Below are positions 8,149 to 17,201 of a stretch of DNA of 39,238 nucleotides, piece after piece. Every line of letters begins with the position of its first letter. The stretch's first letter is position 1. This DNA is from Clostridiales bacterium (GTDB taxonomy: Bacteria; Bacillota; Clostridia; Lachnospirales; Lachnospiraceae): assembly GCA_029098165.1 (NCBI GenBank), contig JAQXNU010000279.1, positions 1-39,238 of the forward strand, read 5' to 3'. The notes beneath the pieces were generated by a model, which saw only the letters and a program-made list of their open reading frames with translations, was not told the origin of the DNA and made no database searches. A program made the position numbers and the translations under genes.

Positions 8149-9414
8149 TTATAATGAAAGTATCTGTTCCCAGATACGGTACGTAGTCTCATAGAACTGT
8201 CCAAATCCGATGTCTCTTACCGTGATCACAGCAGAATCCCGGTCTACAAAATGCAATTGAATGGAAAGACGAATCGTCTTATTCTCTCGTTCCATTAAGT
8301 TATCAATATGGAAAATTTCCTTGATTGGCTCTCTCTTTAATAGATTTTTCACGGTGAACTCCAAATCCTTTGTAGAATCCAAGATTACTGTTATGCTCTC
8401 ATTGACCTGCCACCATAAGGTTCCTGCCTGTACTAATGGATAATCAATTTCTTTTGCATCCTGATACAATCTAAGAGAAATCGTAGATGTGATCATATCA
8501 TCACTTAGGAGCAGATAATCATTTAACTCATTGTGAGCGATTGCATTCGCTGCATAACAAGCACCTTTTGTATATAGATTCTGCCCCTTAAAGACTCTTC
8601 TTCCCACACAAAGTTTCTTTAATGTATTGTCAATCCAATTTTCTGCAAATCCTTTTCCCGTAAAGAAAAGAGAGGTTGTTAAGCGCTTAAATAACAGTTG
8701 ATTTGTTATATTTTCAAATCGCTGTGTAAATCGTATTACGCCTTCTTGTTCCAACATCTCCTGTGATAACTCTTTCGATAGATCAATTTTATCTACAATT
8801 ACAGGCATAGGCGAATTGTTGCGATTTACTGTAAGCCGATAGTAGTACATTCCGTTTTCATCAAACTGAAATAAACCTACATCATTTACCCATAATTCCT
8901 GTTTCTGACTTAGAATATAGTACATAAAACACTGGACCTTGGTTAGAACCATGACTCTGTCTTTTTCTAAACCTAACATATGAAGTGCAGAATAAATTGT
9001 ATCACATACTTTCGGTGAAGTATCTTCTAGTGTGATTACAATCTTTGCAATCGAAGTATTAAGATAATGTTGTCGAATATATCCTAATACCTTTTTGAAG
9101 TACTTTGAAATAAGCATCGTTGGTGTATAAACCGTCTGATATACCTGTACACTTTCATCTTGAACTATTTTGGAAACTAGATAATCTATATACAATCCTT
9201 CTTCTTGTCCTTGCAAACGTACTGCATCTTCTCCAAATGTCCATTCTTTTGTGCTCTCTTTTATAAATAAGCAAGTTGGCACTAATGGGTTTGTCACATC
9301 CATCCCCATTGTAATACTTAAAGCTTCATTTGTCTGAGCTTGATAAAAACTAACCTGTGTAAATTCATTGGCCAGCTCGATTCCTAAATATAGAGTTTTA
9401 TTTTCCCCCATCAT
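8149..9414 (-). CDS. Hsp70/actin-fold-like protein (possibly DUF5716 family)
   Basis: Protein of about 421 residues. Two places recall the Hsp70/actin ATPase fold: the N-terminal YLGIELANEFTQVSFYQ (a divergent phosphate-1 loop) and the region LFFTGKGFAENWIDNTL followed by a GACYAANA stretch, which corresponds to the Hsp70 GG-loop and VA.GAA segment. The usual glycines and acidic catalytic residues are poorly kept, and there is no separate substrate-binding domain, only a beta-rich tail after about residue 310, so it may bind a nucleotide weakly or not at all. Starts: ATG at 9414 or 9411, both served by the GAGG at about 9420-9425; an in-frame GTG at 9420 is less likely. Second operon gene, 17 bases after the giant gene. 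Confidence 0.68.
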   Translation of the reverse strand: MMGENKTLYLGIELANEFTQVSFYQAQTNEALSITMGMDVTNPLVPTCLFIKESTKEWTFGEDAVRLQGQEEGLYIDYLVSKIVQDESVQVYQTVYTPTMLISKYFKKVLGYIRQHYLNTSIAKIVITLEDTSPKVCDTIYSALHMLGLEKDRVMVLTKVQCFMYYILSQKQELWVNDVGLFQFDENGMYYYRLTVNRNNSPMPVIVDKIDLSKELSQEMLEQEGVIRFTQRFENITNQLLFKRLTTSLFFTGKGFAENWIDNTLKKLCVGRRVFKGQNLYTKGACYAANAIAHNELNDYLLLSDDMITSTISLRLYQDAKEIDYPLVQAGTLWWQVNESITVILDSTKDLEFTVKNLLKREPIKEIFHIDNLMERENKTIRLSIQLHFVDRDSAVITVRDIGFGQFYETTYRIWEQILSL

Positions 9415-9431
9415 TACCACCTCACTTCCTT

Positions 9432-12400
9432 TTAAATTGGATGAAACATTGTTGAAATATAGTGATCAATATTGGCATACGATTCTAACAGTCGATTCAA
9501 TGTTGCATCATCATTCATATCTCTTGCTTCGATGATATGATTGATCCGGTAATAATTATCTTCTTCATAACTCTCAGTATCTGGTTCAATTGTAATCGTT
9601 TGGCTCTCCGTAATCGTCTCGTTATCCTCTACTATTTCAGAGATATAGTATTGCAAGGTCTCATTACGAAATAAGGTAAATTCTTTTACGAAAATGCCGT
9701 AGTACATGTTTACCATTTCTTCTGTGGTAAACTCTGTATTCTCACCATCTTCATCTAAACTATAATGAATCATGACTTTTGTTTGTGGATTACAACGGTA
9801 CTCGACATAATATTTATCATACATATTCTGAGGAATTCGCATATTTTTTCTAAAATCCTGACAAAACGGAAGTAAAAGCTGTTTTTGCTCAAACCTCTTT
9901 AGATGGTAATCAATAAAGTTGATCTCGCTTTCTGTGAGATGTTCCTGCGTCGATTGATATTTTAAATAAGCCTGGAGTGCAATTTCATTTTCATCATAAT
10001 TTAACTCATGTCGGATTACCGTAAAGATTTCCGCATCTGCAATGCGATCAAATACAATGTATTTATAGGCATAATAAGATAAAAATGCACGAATTAATTT
10101 ATGATTACATCCTCCATTGTAATAACTCATAAATACTGCCTTGGCATCACTCATATAACTTTCTGCAAACAGCATTTGTCCAAGCAAACGCTCTTCTAAG
10201 TCGGATACATCCAAATTATTCTCTTTGGAACACTTCCATAGATCATACATGGCAGCTGTTGTACCATTAAAGTATTTGTTCAGATATTCGAGGGTTGGAA
10301 CATCATATCTTCCATTCAAGAATACATAATGAGCTATTTCGACTAAGATATCAATATACTCAAGGTTCCCGTCTGCATTGGTGATCAGTCGAGAACAAAG
10401 CTTTAACAGACGTTTTATCTCTATTCCCTCATATCCAAGCTCTGACATTGCTTTCAGCGCGATATTATATAAATCGCGAACGATCATAAATTCAATTAAT
10501 TTACTGCGTGCACTTCGATCAAAGGACTGTAAATCAATTTTCATCAGATAGCTTTCCAGGATTTCTCCTTCAAAGTTATCATAATAATAATGAATCAACG
10601 TCTGGATAAAATCTTTACGATACTCTTGCGTCAATTCTGGTAGCAAAGCAACTTTTTTACGTAACTCAACTGCCTGCTCATCAAACTTCTGATAATATTG
10701 GGCCTTCCCTGCCAGTGCAATCAAAAGCTTCGCATTCTCTGGTGCCATAGACATCATCTTATCATAGAATTTCTCCAAGTGAGCCATCTTGCGAATAGAA
10801 TAACCGATTGTGATATAAAATCTCTGATTGTTCGTATCGATCAATACAATCTGTGCATTATCTGTAAGCAAATGAATATATGCTTTATTATTAACAACAG
10901 GAACGATTTCCTCACTTTTGATTTCCTGATGACATACTGCAACAGCCTTTATCTTATCATTCGGGCAGTCTAATTCGTAAAGAAATGACAGTTCAGGAAG
11001 CTGGTTTGCGAATGACTTCTCAATGACTTCTTCCGTAATCAATGCATCACAAAGAACAGCAAGATGATTACTTATATTTTTTCGTACCATCTGCTGTTTC
11101 ATAAATTCTATGATTTCATCTCGATGCTGAATGAGGATATCCGGATTCGTCTTGGCATTTTCCAACATACAACAATAATAGAAAGCCTTTTTCTTTTCCG
11201 GCAAACAATTATTAAAGTTGAAGTAGGTTAATACTGCTGGATGAAGTGGTACATACTCCGCTTCATTCATCGAATAAATATAGTACTCTGGCAATTCCGT
11301 TACACGAAGCTGCTCCCTAATTCCTTCTGCAAAGTAATCATGATATTTTGTCAATCCAATATGGTTTCGAATCAAAAGACTTAATATGCATTGTAAGATT
11401 TCTTTTGACTTAAATTCTTCATACATCGACTGTAAGATCAGCAAGTTAAGCTTATAATATCCCTTCTCTTTTCCAATCAGATAAGCTACCATCAAAGCAA
11501 TCTCTTTGGACAATATCTTTTGTCGAATCATAAAGATGATGAGCTGGCGTTCAAACCCATCCATCGATCTTAATCGTGTTGGTTCCTCCAACAATAAGAT
11601 AGCTGCTTCATAAAGCAAAAATGGACTACGTAATCCATTTTCCCATTGCTCTTTGATATCCTGATATTTTCCTTGATGGTCTCGCTCATATTGCGGATTT
11701 AGATAGAGTAGACACCAGAATAATAACACTTCCTTTGGATGATGCTGAAAAATATCCTTGATTTTTAGATATGCTGTCTTTGCATCCAACGTAGACTGAC
11801 TTTGTAAAGTCTTTAAATATAACAATAAACCATATGACATTGGATCCGTTGTTTCCAAATTATCATACTTTTCTTCAAATGCAAATAGAGACGTTGCAAC
11901 GGTATTCTCTTTTCCCGAAAGCATCTGAATATGCAACTGATAGATTAAATAAGGAACTAGTTCATTGTCATAGCTTAATAAACGATGCAATAACTGTTCA
12001 GCTTCGGAGATATACTTTGATAGCGGAATTCGATTCAAACGAAAATCCATATAGTTCTTAGCTAATTTACATTGAATCTGCGCAATCTTTCTTTTCTTCA
12101 CCCGTTCAATTCCATGTGCTCTTGTGCATCTGACGCTGACATTGACCTTCAACAGAGTTGATACTGTTTCAATTCGAATCACTGCCCGATGAAGACCTTC
12201 CTTCATCCCCTCAGCTTTAATTATAAAGTTAACTTCATACTTATTATTGATAAAGTTATCCGTCCATAACATCTTACGTTCTAACTCGATAAAACTTTGG
12301 TCTGAGGTAATTCTAATTTCTCCATATCCCCAGCCTGCCTTGGTTATGGTCAGTTTATCCATGAAATTATATGGGCCTGCTTCATACTCTACCTCTGTCT

Positions 12401-12989
12401 TATCTACATGAATCGTAATTGCATTCTTTTTATGTGTAGCAACTAAAAACTCATCCAAGGCTTGTGATACCGAACTGCTTTTAATCAAACTTTTGTATAA
12501 GTTCAAGTTCTGTTTGTCGTAATACTCTAGAACTTTTTCAAATTTTTCCGATTTAAATACTTGTTTTGCTTCCGTCCAATTGGTTTTTGCAAGGTTAGTG
12601 AATTGAAATAAATCTTTGATTTTTCCCAAGGAAGTGTCACAATAAGGTGCTTCAATCGTAATGTGAACAGGAATCGTAATCTCACCACAGTCCGTAATAA
12701 TACTGATTTCCTCCCGAAATTCATCTCCTGCATCCAAATAATCAGCGCTATAATGATACCGGATGATATTCATGGCTCCGATAAACTTTTCTGTTTCTAC
12801 GCGGAGCAATCGGGAAGAGGAATACACCACTCCCTTCATTCGGCTGTTCGCACTATTACGTATACTAAATGACCCCTGATATGTACTTCCTGTTTCTACT
12901 ACTATTTCAATAGCCTCTTCAGACAGAAGTATTTTTGGATGTTCATACTCAAATATTCCCTTTGCCATTTGTTCTATTTTTTCTTTCAC
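9432..12989 (-). CDS. Giant beta-sandwich/helical-solenoid protein (DUF5717-like)
   Basis: Protein of about 1185 residues without signal peptide or membrane segments. The first ~100 residues form a predicted Ig-like beta-sandwich (strand-rich, ending PVHITIEAP); a second similar domain spans about 190-300 (start AITIHVDKTEVEYEAGP, end KVNVSVRC). The remainder is almost entirely helical, like a TPR or HEAT-type solenoid, up to a helical C-terminus ending HYISTMFHPI. It resembles the uncharacterised DUF5717 proteins I associate with Lachnospiraceae. Start: the GTG at 12989 has AGGTGAG upstream and fits the promoter (23-base leader), whereas the GTG at 13007 would sit about six bases from the transcript end. 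First gene of the operon. A large cytoplasmic scaffold is the likely role; no function is known to me. Confidence 0.75.
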   Translation of the reverse strand: MKEKIEQMAKGIFEYEHPKILLSEEAIEIVVETGSTYQGSFSIRNSANSRMKGVVYSSSRLLRVETEKFIGAMNIIRYHYSADYLDAGDEFREEISIITDCGEITIPVHITIEAPYCDTSLGKIKDLFQFTNLAKTNWTEAKQVFKSEKFEKVLEYYDKQNLNLYKSLIKSSSVSQALDEFLVATHKKNAITIHVDKTEVEYEAGPYNFMDKLTITKAGWGYGEIRITSDQSFIELERKMLWTDNFINNKYEVNFIIKAEGMKEGLHRAVIRIETVSTLLKVNVSVRCTRAHGIERVKKRKIAQIQCKLAKNYMDFRLNRIPLSKYISEAEQLLHRLLSYDNELVPYLIYQLHIQMLSGKENTVATSLFAFEEKYDNLETTDPMSYGLLLYLKTLQSQSTLDAKTAYLKIKDIFQHHPKEVLLFWCLLYLNPQYERDHQGKYQDIKEQWENGLRSPFLLYEAAILLLEEPTRLRSMDGFERQLIIFMIRQKILSKEIALMVAYLIGKEKGYYKLNLLILQSMYEEFKSKEILQCILSLLIRNHIGLTKYHDYFAEGIREQLRVTELPEYYIYSMNEAEYVPLHPAVLTYFNFNNCLPEKKKAFYYCCMLENAKTNPDILIQHRDEIIEFMKQQMVRKNISNHLAVLCDALITEEVIEKSFANQLPELSFLYELDCPNDKIKAVAVCHQEIKSEEIVPVVNNKAYIHLLTDNAQIVLIDTNNQRFYITIGYSIRKMAHLEKFYDKMMSMAPENAKLLIALAGKAQYYQKFDEQAVELRKKVALLPELTQEYRKDFIQTLIHYYYDNFEGEILESYLMKIDLQSFDRSARSKLIEFMIVRDLYNIALKAMSELGYEGIEIKRLLKLCSRLITNADGNLEYIDILVEIAHYVFLNGRYDVPTLEYLNKYFNGTTAAMYDLWKCSKENNLDVSDLEERLLGQMLFAESYMSDAKAVFMSYYNGGCNHKLIRAFLSYYAYKYIVFDRIADAEIFTVIRHELNYDENEIALQAYLKYQSTQEHLTESEINFIDYHLKRFEQKQLLLPFCQDFRKNMRIPQNMYDKYYVEYRCNPQTKVMIHYSLDEDGENTEFTTEEMVNMYYGIFVKEFTLFRNETLQYYISEIVEDNETITESQTITIEPDTESYEEDNYYRINHIIEARDMNDDATLNRLLESYANIDHYISTMFHPI

Positions 12990-13019
12990 GATCTCACCTA
13001 ACCTCACTTATTTCCACCA

Positions 13020-13048
13020 ATTATACCATTTTCCCCCTTTATTTTCAA
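13020..13048 (-). promoter_or_regulatory. Sigma-A promoter of the five-gene operon
   Basis: Minus-strand TTGAAA (13043-13048), spacer of exactly 17, and TATAAT (13020-13025), with TG one base closer to the consensus extended form. Predicted transcript start about 13013, just before the AGGTTAGGTGAG ribosome site. No operator is obvious. Confidence 0.75.
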
Positions 13049-13118
13049 GACAGAATCCCCCTCCTGATCTACCTAGATAAGCGCAGAATTCGAGCATTTT
13101 TTCTTGCTATCGGATTAT

Positions 13119-13289
13119 AAAAAGGGGAGGCTGTGAAAAGCAGCAAAATGAACAACAACAAGAAGAGAGACTTAGAATCATATTAGATCTTGGCTGCCTT
13201 TCCCTTTCTTACATCCTTAGCCAAAATCTAATATGATTCCACGCCTCTCTCCTCGTTGCTCATTTTGCTGTTTTTTCACAACTCTTTTA
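13119..13289. repeat. MITE-like imperfect palindrome, complete copy (~170 bp)
   Basis: The two arms, about 72 bases each (13119-13192 and 13219-13289), are imperfect reverse complements, both containing AATCATATTAGAT next to the centre and CTGTGAAAA-type outer ends. The centre holds the AAAGGGAAAGGCAG block (reverse orientation here). The same arms and centre recur at 39130-39238 in the opposite orientation, so this is a dispersed family, not a local hairpin. No open reading frame is inside. It lies between the lipoprotein stop (13305) and the promoter of the large operon and would also act as a transcript end. Confidence 0.8.
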
Positions 13290-13304
13290 ATAGTCAATAA
13301 ATCC

Positions 13305-14075
13305 TTAATCGCAACGGATAAATTCTCCGTTTTCTTCATCAAATGTATAAACCGCTGTTCCAGTAGTGGATACGTAGTATAATGCTACTAACTGACCATT
13401 TTCTCCATTTTCAAAGACATTAAAACAATAACAGGAATCTGTATTGACCATGGTTGTCCATTCATCAGCAATGATGGTATATTTCGAAAGTTCCTTTGGT
13501 AATCCTAATTTTTCGATTGGAAGTTTCTTTAGGATTGAGAGCGCCTGATTGGTTGAAACTTCTGTATCCTGATTAGAAACTACATCATCTCCTTTATCAA
13601 TTGGGAACTTTGTGAATGGTTCTATCGTTCCGTCGGTATGATAAAGATATAAATCTCCTGTAATACGATCCACCACAATAAATGGATGGAGTTCTACACC
13701 ATTATCATAGAGAACATAGCGATAATAGGAAGTTCCATCAATCGTTAAATCATCTTCCGTTAACTCATAGAAGTATTTTTTTGTATCAATATGTTCTTTT
13801 AGTTTTTCTTCCGCTTCACGCTTTGATAACAATGTAACCGGAGTTACCGTTGGCGAAAGTTCTACGGTTGGAGTGATCGTAACTCCAGGTGCTGGAGTCA
13901 TCAAAATAGGTGTTGGTGTCGGACTTGGTTCTCCTTCTGGTGTGACTATTGGAGATACCATCACTTCCTCCTCAATCACTGGCTTTTTTTGTTTACTGCA
14001 TCCTGTAACTAAGATCATCATGGAGCATATTGCTACAGTATGCAGTCCTCTATTCACTATTTTTCTTATACTCAT
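13305..14075 (-). CDS. Lipoprotein with Pro/Thr-rich linker
   Basis: Protein of 256 residues with a type II signal peptide: basic n-region, hydrophobic core, lipobox LVTGC with lipidated C26. A Pro/Thr/Ser linker of repeated PTPTP-like units runs to about residue 83 and would span the cell wall. The exported domain (about 84-256) is mixed alpha/beta and has two segments that could each be a PepSY-like or small sensor fold (TKKYFYELTEDDLTIDG and the second around KYTIIADEWTTMVNTD), with internal cysteines near CYCFNVF. Family not recognised. A GGAGG ribosome site precedes ATG 14075, and a promoter lies upstream, so it is probably monocistronic. Confidence 0.78.
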   Translation of the reverse strand: MSIRKIVNRGLHTVAICSMMILVTGCSKQKKPVIEEEVMVSPIVTPEGEPSPTPTPILMTPAPGVTITPTVELSPTVTPVTLLSKREAEEKLKEHIDTKKYFYELTEDDLTIDGTSYYRYVLYDNGVELHPFIVVDRITGDLYLYHTDGTIEPFTKFPIDKGDDVVSNQDTEVSTNQALSILKKLPIEKLGLPKELSKYTIIADEWTTMVNTDSCYCFNVFENGENGQLVALYYVSTTGTAVYTFDEENGEFIRCD

Positions 14076-14117
14076 ATTGTAAACCTCCTAATATGTCCCA
14101 TATATCCTCTAAACTAC

Positions 14118-14145
14118 AATATACCACTTCTGACTGAAAACTCAA
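14118..14145 (-). promoter_or_regulatory. Probable promoter of the lipoprotein gene
   Basis: Minus-strand TTGAGT (14140-14145), 16-base spacer, TATATT (14118-14123), 35-40 bases before the GGAGG site. Confidence 0.5.
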
Positions 14146-14232
14146 TTAATTTTATGTTACTTTTTGTTACTATTCCATTACACGTATACATATTTATCTT
14201 TAGTATATATTGTAGCGTATTTTAGCATATTT

Positions 14233-15135
14233 TTATTCTGTAAACTGAATTGTAATCTTACCAGATCCGCCATCTACTTCTAACTTATTTTCTGCACCTT
14301 TATGTTTTATTTTTTCTCGATCTACTTTTTCTCCATTTATGTAGATTCCACCGGAACCTGCATCCAAATCCAAATTATACATGTCAGCGAAATTCTTTAT
14401 ATTCAATGAGATGCTTCCACTTCCACCATCCAAATTATTATCTCCAGAAATCAATCCATCAAAAAAGAACTCTCCAGAACCTGTATCGATATCAACATCA
14501 CTAATTGAGCTATTTGTCAATTGAAATAATCCAGATCCACTGTCAATCTCACCTTTATTTAATTGTACCCTATCTAGCTGTAATTCTCCGGAGCCTGCTG
14601 AAATATCAAATTGATCCGCACTAATATTAGAAGCCATGATATGGCCCGAACCACCTGATAATTCTAAATCTTTGGCATAGAGTCCTCGAACTTCCATATC
14701 CCCACTATTATTATCCAGGGTTGCCTTCTTTGCAACAAAATCTATTGGAAGGATAATTGTGATCTGTGAATTTTCCTCCTCATCCTCCCAAAAATGAAGA
14801 TCAAAGAACCATATTCTCGTTGTTTCATCATTTACATATAATGTATTATTATTTCTTACCTTTACAACCGTTGTATCAGGTACATTTTTTGCGTGTACAG
14901 TCACTTTATTAACAGACCCTACCTGAATGAACATCTTTCCACTATAATTTGTTAAGTCTAAACTGTCTATATCTTCAAACTCTTTTGTAAAATTGATATA
15001 GGTTGTTTCTCCATCCCAGTTAACACCTTTATCAATTCCGCTGATTATAGCTGTTATTCCTGTTAAAATACCTACCATTAATGCAATGGCAAAACCCATT
15101 GCGCAATACTTAATCACTCTTTGTATTGATGTCAT
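14233..15135 (-). CDS. DUF4097-type beta-helix/adhesin-like membrane-anchored protein
   Basis: Protein of 300 residues with one membrane segment at about 12-33 and a long exported region. From about residue 145 onward come seven short beta repeats, each ending in a GSG turn (SGGSGHI, SAGSGEL, DSGSGLF, DTGSGEF, DGGSGSI, DAGSGGI, DGGSGKI), the pattern of DUF4097 domains that form a parallel beta structure. Function of the family is unsettled; it often accompanies envelope-stress genes. ATG 15135 overlaps the stop of the LiaF-like gene by four bases (ATGA), so the two are translationally coupled. Confidence 0.85.
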   Translation of the reverse strand: MTSIQRVIKYCAMGFAIALMVGILTGITAIISGIDKGVNWDGETTYINFTKEFEDIDSLDLTNYSGKMFIQVGSVNKVTVHAKNVPDTTVVKVRNNNTLYVNDETTRIWFFDLHFWEDEEENSQITIILPIDFVAKKATLDNNSGDMEVRGLYAKDLELSGGSGHIMASNISADQFDISAGSGELQLDRVQLNKGEIDSGSGLFQLTNSSISDVDIDTGSGEFFFDGLISGDNNLDGGSGSISLNIKNFADMYNLDLDAGSGGIYINGEKVDREKIKHKGAENKLEVDGGSGKITIQFTE

Positions 15136-15803
15136 TTAATATCTACCCCCCCAAACATGCATGTTGAATTAATATAAACTATTGGGGCTCCTGAAGGAGC
15201 AGCGAATTTTCTTTTATTCGATACTCCACCAAAAAAGGAGTTAGCATTGATCTTTACCTTTACATTGTTTGGTACATAAATATCAATTCCACCAAATATG
15301 GATGTTGCATTAATAATAATATTTTCATCAATGATAGCATTTCTTAAATCAAGTGTAAGTGAACCGAAGATTGAATCTAGTTCCCCACCACAATATTTCT
15401 CGTTCGGCTGAACATAAGTCATTCCACTAAAGGTGACTGCGTGACAATCTTCTTTTGTATATGTAACATTGACCTTATGAAAATCCATCAATATACTCTT
15501 TAGTAGAATGCTGACCCCGATCAAAATTATGATCACTGGGATTAAGAGTTTACGAAATGTTTCATCGATGATAACTCCCTGGCAATTTAATAGCATTAAG
15601 ACTCCTACCGCTAAACCAATGGCCGAAAAGTTTCCAAGTCCCTTACTTAAAATCGTAATTAAACATGGGATAATAATAAACATTGTCCACCATCCGCGGA
15701 AAAATAATCGTATATCCCACCACTTACATGCATTACCTGCGATAATAACACCTAGCGCAATACAAACCAAACCCCATGACCAGCTGGATATTCGTTCTCT
15801 CAT
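15132..15803 (-). CDS. LiaF-like envelope-stress protein (DUF5668 plus LiaF C-terminal domain)
   Basis: Protein of 223 residues. The N-terminal ~105 residues form about four membrane segments (a LiaI/LiaF-type DUF5668 region), and residues about 120-223 are the beta-helical LiaF C-terminal domain, shown by repeated FGG turns (SIFGGIDIYVP, SFFGGVS, CMFGGVDIK). In Bacillus, LiaF inhibits the LiaS sensor kinase of the antibiotic/envelope-stress response; no kinase or regulator gene is adjacent here. GGAGG precedes ATG 15803. First of a coupled pair with the DUF4097 gene. Confidence 0.83.
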   Translation of the reverse strand: MRERISSWSWGLVCIALGVIIAGNACKWWDIRLFFRGWWTMFIIIPCLITILSKGLGNFSAIGLAVGVLMLLNCQGVIIDETFRKLLIPVIIILIGVSILLKSILMDFHKVNVTYTKEDCHAVTFSGMTYVQPNEKYCGGELDSIFGSLTLDLRNAIIDENIIINATSIFGGIDIYVPNNVKVKINANSFFGGVSNKRKFAAPSGAPIVYINSTCMFGGVDIK

Positions 15804-15969
15804 GAAACCTCCTTATTATTTGGCTGTTTCTTCTTTCTACCTATAGAAGAATCCATCACCTTTCATTTATTCTTTCACTTACTTTTATGTATTAATCTTA
15901 CGTCAGGTATTATCCATAATCAAGTTAGAATTGTATTAAAATCAATCATCTGGTAATTTTTTGTAATAC

Positions 15970-15996
15970 AAAAAAGAGATATCCGAAGATATCTCT
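15970..15996 (-). terminator. Rho-independent terminator of infC-rpmI-rplT
   Basis: AGAGATATC (15975-15983) and GATATCTCT (15988-15996) form a 9-bp stem with a CGAA (minus: TTCG) tetraloop, followed on the minus strand by TTTTTT. It starts 12 bases after the rplT stop. Confidence 0.9.
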
Positions 15997-16008
15997 CAAT
16001 TATATGAA

Positions 16009-16365
16009 TTAAGCTAATTTAGCCTTTGCAACTTCAACTAAAGCTTTGAAACCTTCAGCATCGTTTACTGCTAATTCAGCTAACATTTTTCTATTTACAG
16101 TTACGTCAGCTAATTTTAAACCGTACATAAATTTGCTGTAAGAAAGACCGTTTAATCTTGCAGCAGCGTTGATACGAGCAATCCATAATGTTCTGAACTG
16201 TCTCTTCTTTTCTTTACGTCCTGCAAAAGCGGATGTTAAAGCTCTCATAACTGATTGCTTTGCTACTCTATACTGCTTACTTCTAGCACCTCTGTAACCC
16301 TTTGCCAGCTTTAATACTCTTTTATGCTTCTTCTTAGCGTTTAAGCCGCCTTTAATTCTTGCCAT
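16009..16365 (-). CDS. rplT: 50S ribosomal protein L20
   Basis: Protein of 118 residues, the standard L20 length, with the basic N-terminal start [15 protein letters not shown], the [17 protein letters not shown] helix and the conserved RDRRKRKR-equivalent [16 protein letters not shown]20 binds 23S rRNA early in 50S assembly and in Firmicutes represses its own operon through the infC leader. It is last in infC-rpmI-rplT, 27 bases after rpmI, with a clear terminator behind it. Confidence 0.98.
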   Translation of the reverse strand: MARIKGGLNAKKKHKRVLKLAKGYRGARSKQYRVAKQSVMRALTSAFAGRKEKKRQFRTLWIARINAAARLNGLSYSKFMYGLKLADVTVNRKMLAELAVNDAEGFKALVEVAKAKLA

Positions 16366-16392
16366 CGTCTATTCCCTCCTTATTACCCAATC

Positions 16393-16590
16393 TTAGAGAT
16401 ATGGTAAAATCTTCTTCATGTTCTTTTCGTTACTTGGATCCATCATTGTAGCTTTTCTAAGATTTCTCTTTGTCTTGTGGGATTTCTTAGTTAAGATATG
16501 CTGTTTTCCGGCCTTCATTCTCTTTAATTTACCTGTACCAGTTACCTTAAAACGCTTAGCAGCAGCTCTGCTTGTCTTCAATTTCGGCAT
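16393..16590 (-). CDS. rpmI: 50S ribosomal protein L35
   Basis: Protein of 65 residues, typical L35: [18 protein letters not shown] at the start, a long basic middle and the terminal KKILPYL. It binds 23S rRNA in the large subunit. GGAGG precedes the ATG, and it lies 104 bases downstream of infC in the same operon. Confidence 0.98.
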   Translation of the reverse strand: MPKLKTSRAAAKRFKVTGTGKLKRMKAGKQHILTKKSHKTKRNLRKATMMDPSNEKNMKKILPYL

Positions 16591-16694
16591 GATATTTCCT
16601 CCTTAAATTTCGGCTTGCGTATATTGCACTCACCTTTAATTTTTATAATGACAATAGCAAATGCTCTTTCGCACATGTATTGTTCTATCGTTTG

Positions 16695-17201
16695 TTATCT
16701 TTTTTCAGTAAGAAACATGATCATGCTTCTTCCTTCCATCTTAGCTGGCTTTTCTACCACTGCAACATCTTCTACGATCTTATAGAAATCATCAAGAATC
16801 TGTTTGCTTGTTTGCATATGAGCCATTTCTCTACCACGGAAACGTAGAGTAACTTTTACCTTATCTCCCTTGGTGATGAACTTTCTTGCTTGATTTGCTT
16901 TTGTTGTCAAATCGTTGGCATCGATGTTCGGTGATAAACGGATTTCTTTTACGTCAGTTACCTTCTGCTTTTTCTTCGCTTCCTTCTCTTTTCTAGCAAG
17001 CTCATATCTGTATTTGCCGTAATCGACAATTTTACATACAGGTGGTTTTGCAGTAGGAGCAATCTTAACTAAATCTAAATTTGCTTCCTGTGCTAACTTC
17101 ATCGCATCTTTTGCTGGCATAACACCAAGCTGTTCTCCGTCTTCTCCAATCAGACGAACTTCTCTGTCTCTGATCTGCTCATTAATCATTAATTCGCTAA
17201 T
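16695..17201 (-). CDS. infC: Translation initiation factor IF-3, AUU start
   Basis: IF-3 binds the 30S subunit, blocks premature 50S joining and checks the start codon. The N-domain begins MINEQIRDREVRLIG, and the C-domain carries KVTLRFRGREMAH and the terminal MFLTEKR. The start is ATT at 17201 (minus strand): GGAGGTG lies seven bases upstream, the right distance, and four codons later the first ATG has no ribosome site of its own. With AUU the protein has 168 residues, the usual size. Use of AUU makes IF-3 regulate its own translation, as in other bacteria. An earlier ATG at 17258 would read through the ribosome site and attenuator and is rejected. Confidence 0.97.
   Translation of the reverse strand: MSELMINEQIRDREVRLIGEDGEQLGVMPAKDAMKLAQEANLDLVKIAPTAKPPVCKIVDYGKYRYELARKEKEAKKKQKVTDVKEIRLSPNIDANDLTTKANQARKFITKGDKVKVTLRFRGREMAHMQTSKQILDDFYKIVEDVAVVEKPAKMEGRSMIMFLTEKR

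Noticed and set aside
13119-13289. Ordinary intrinsic terminator of the lipoprotein gene
   Set aside because: Arms of about 72 bases and a conserved centre found again at 39130 show a dispersed element; termination may be a side effect.
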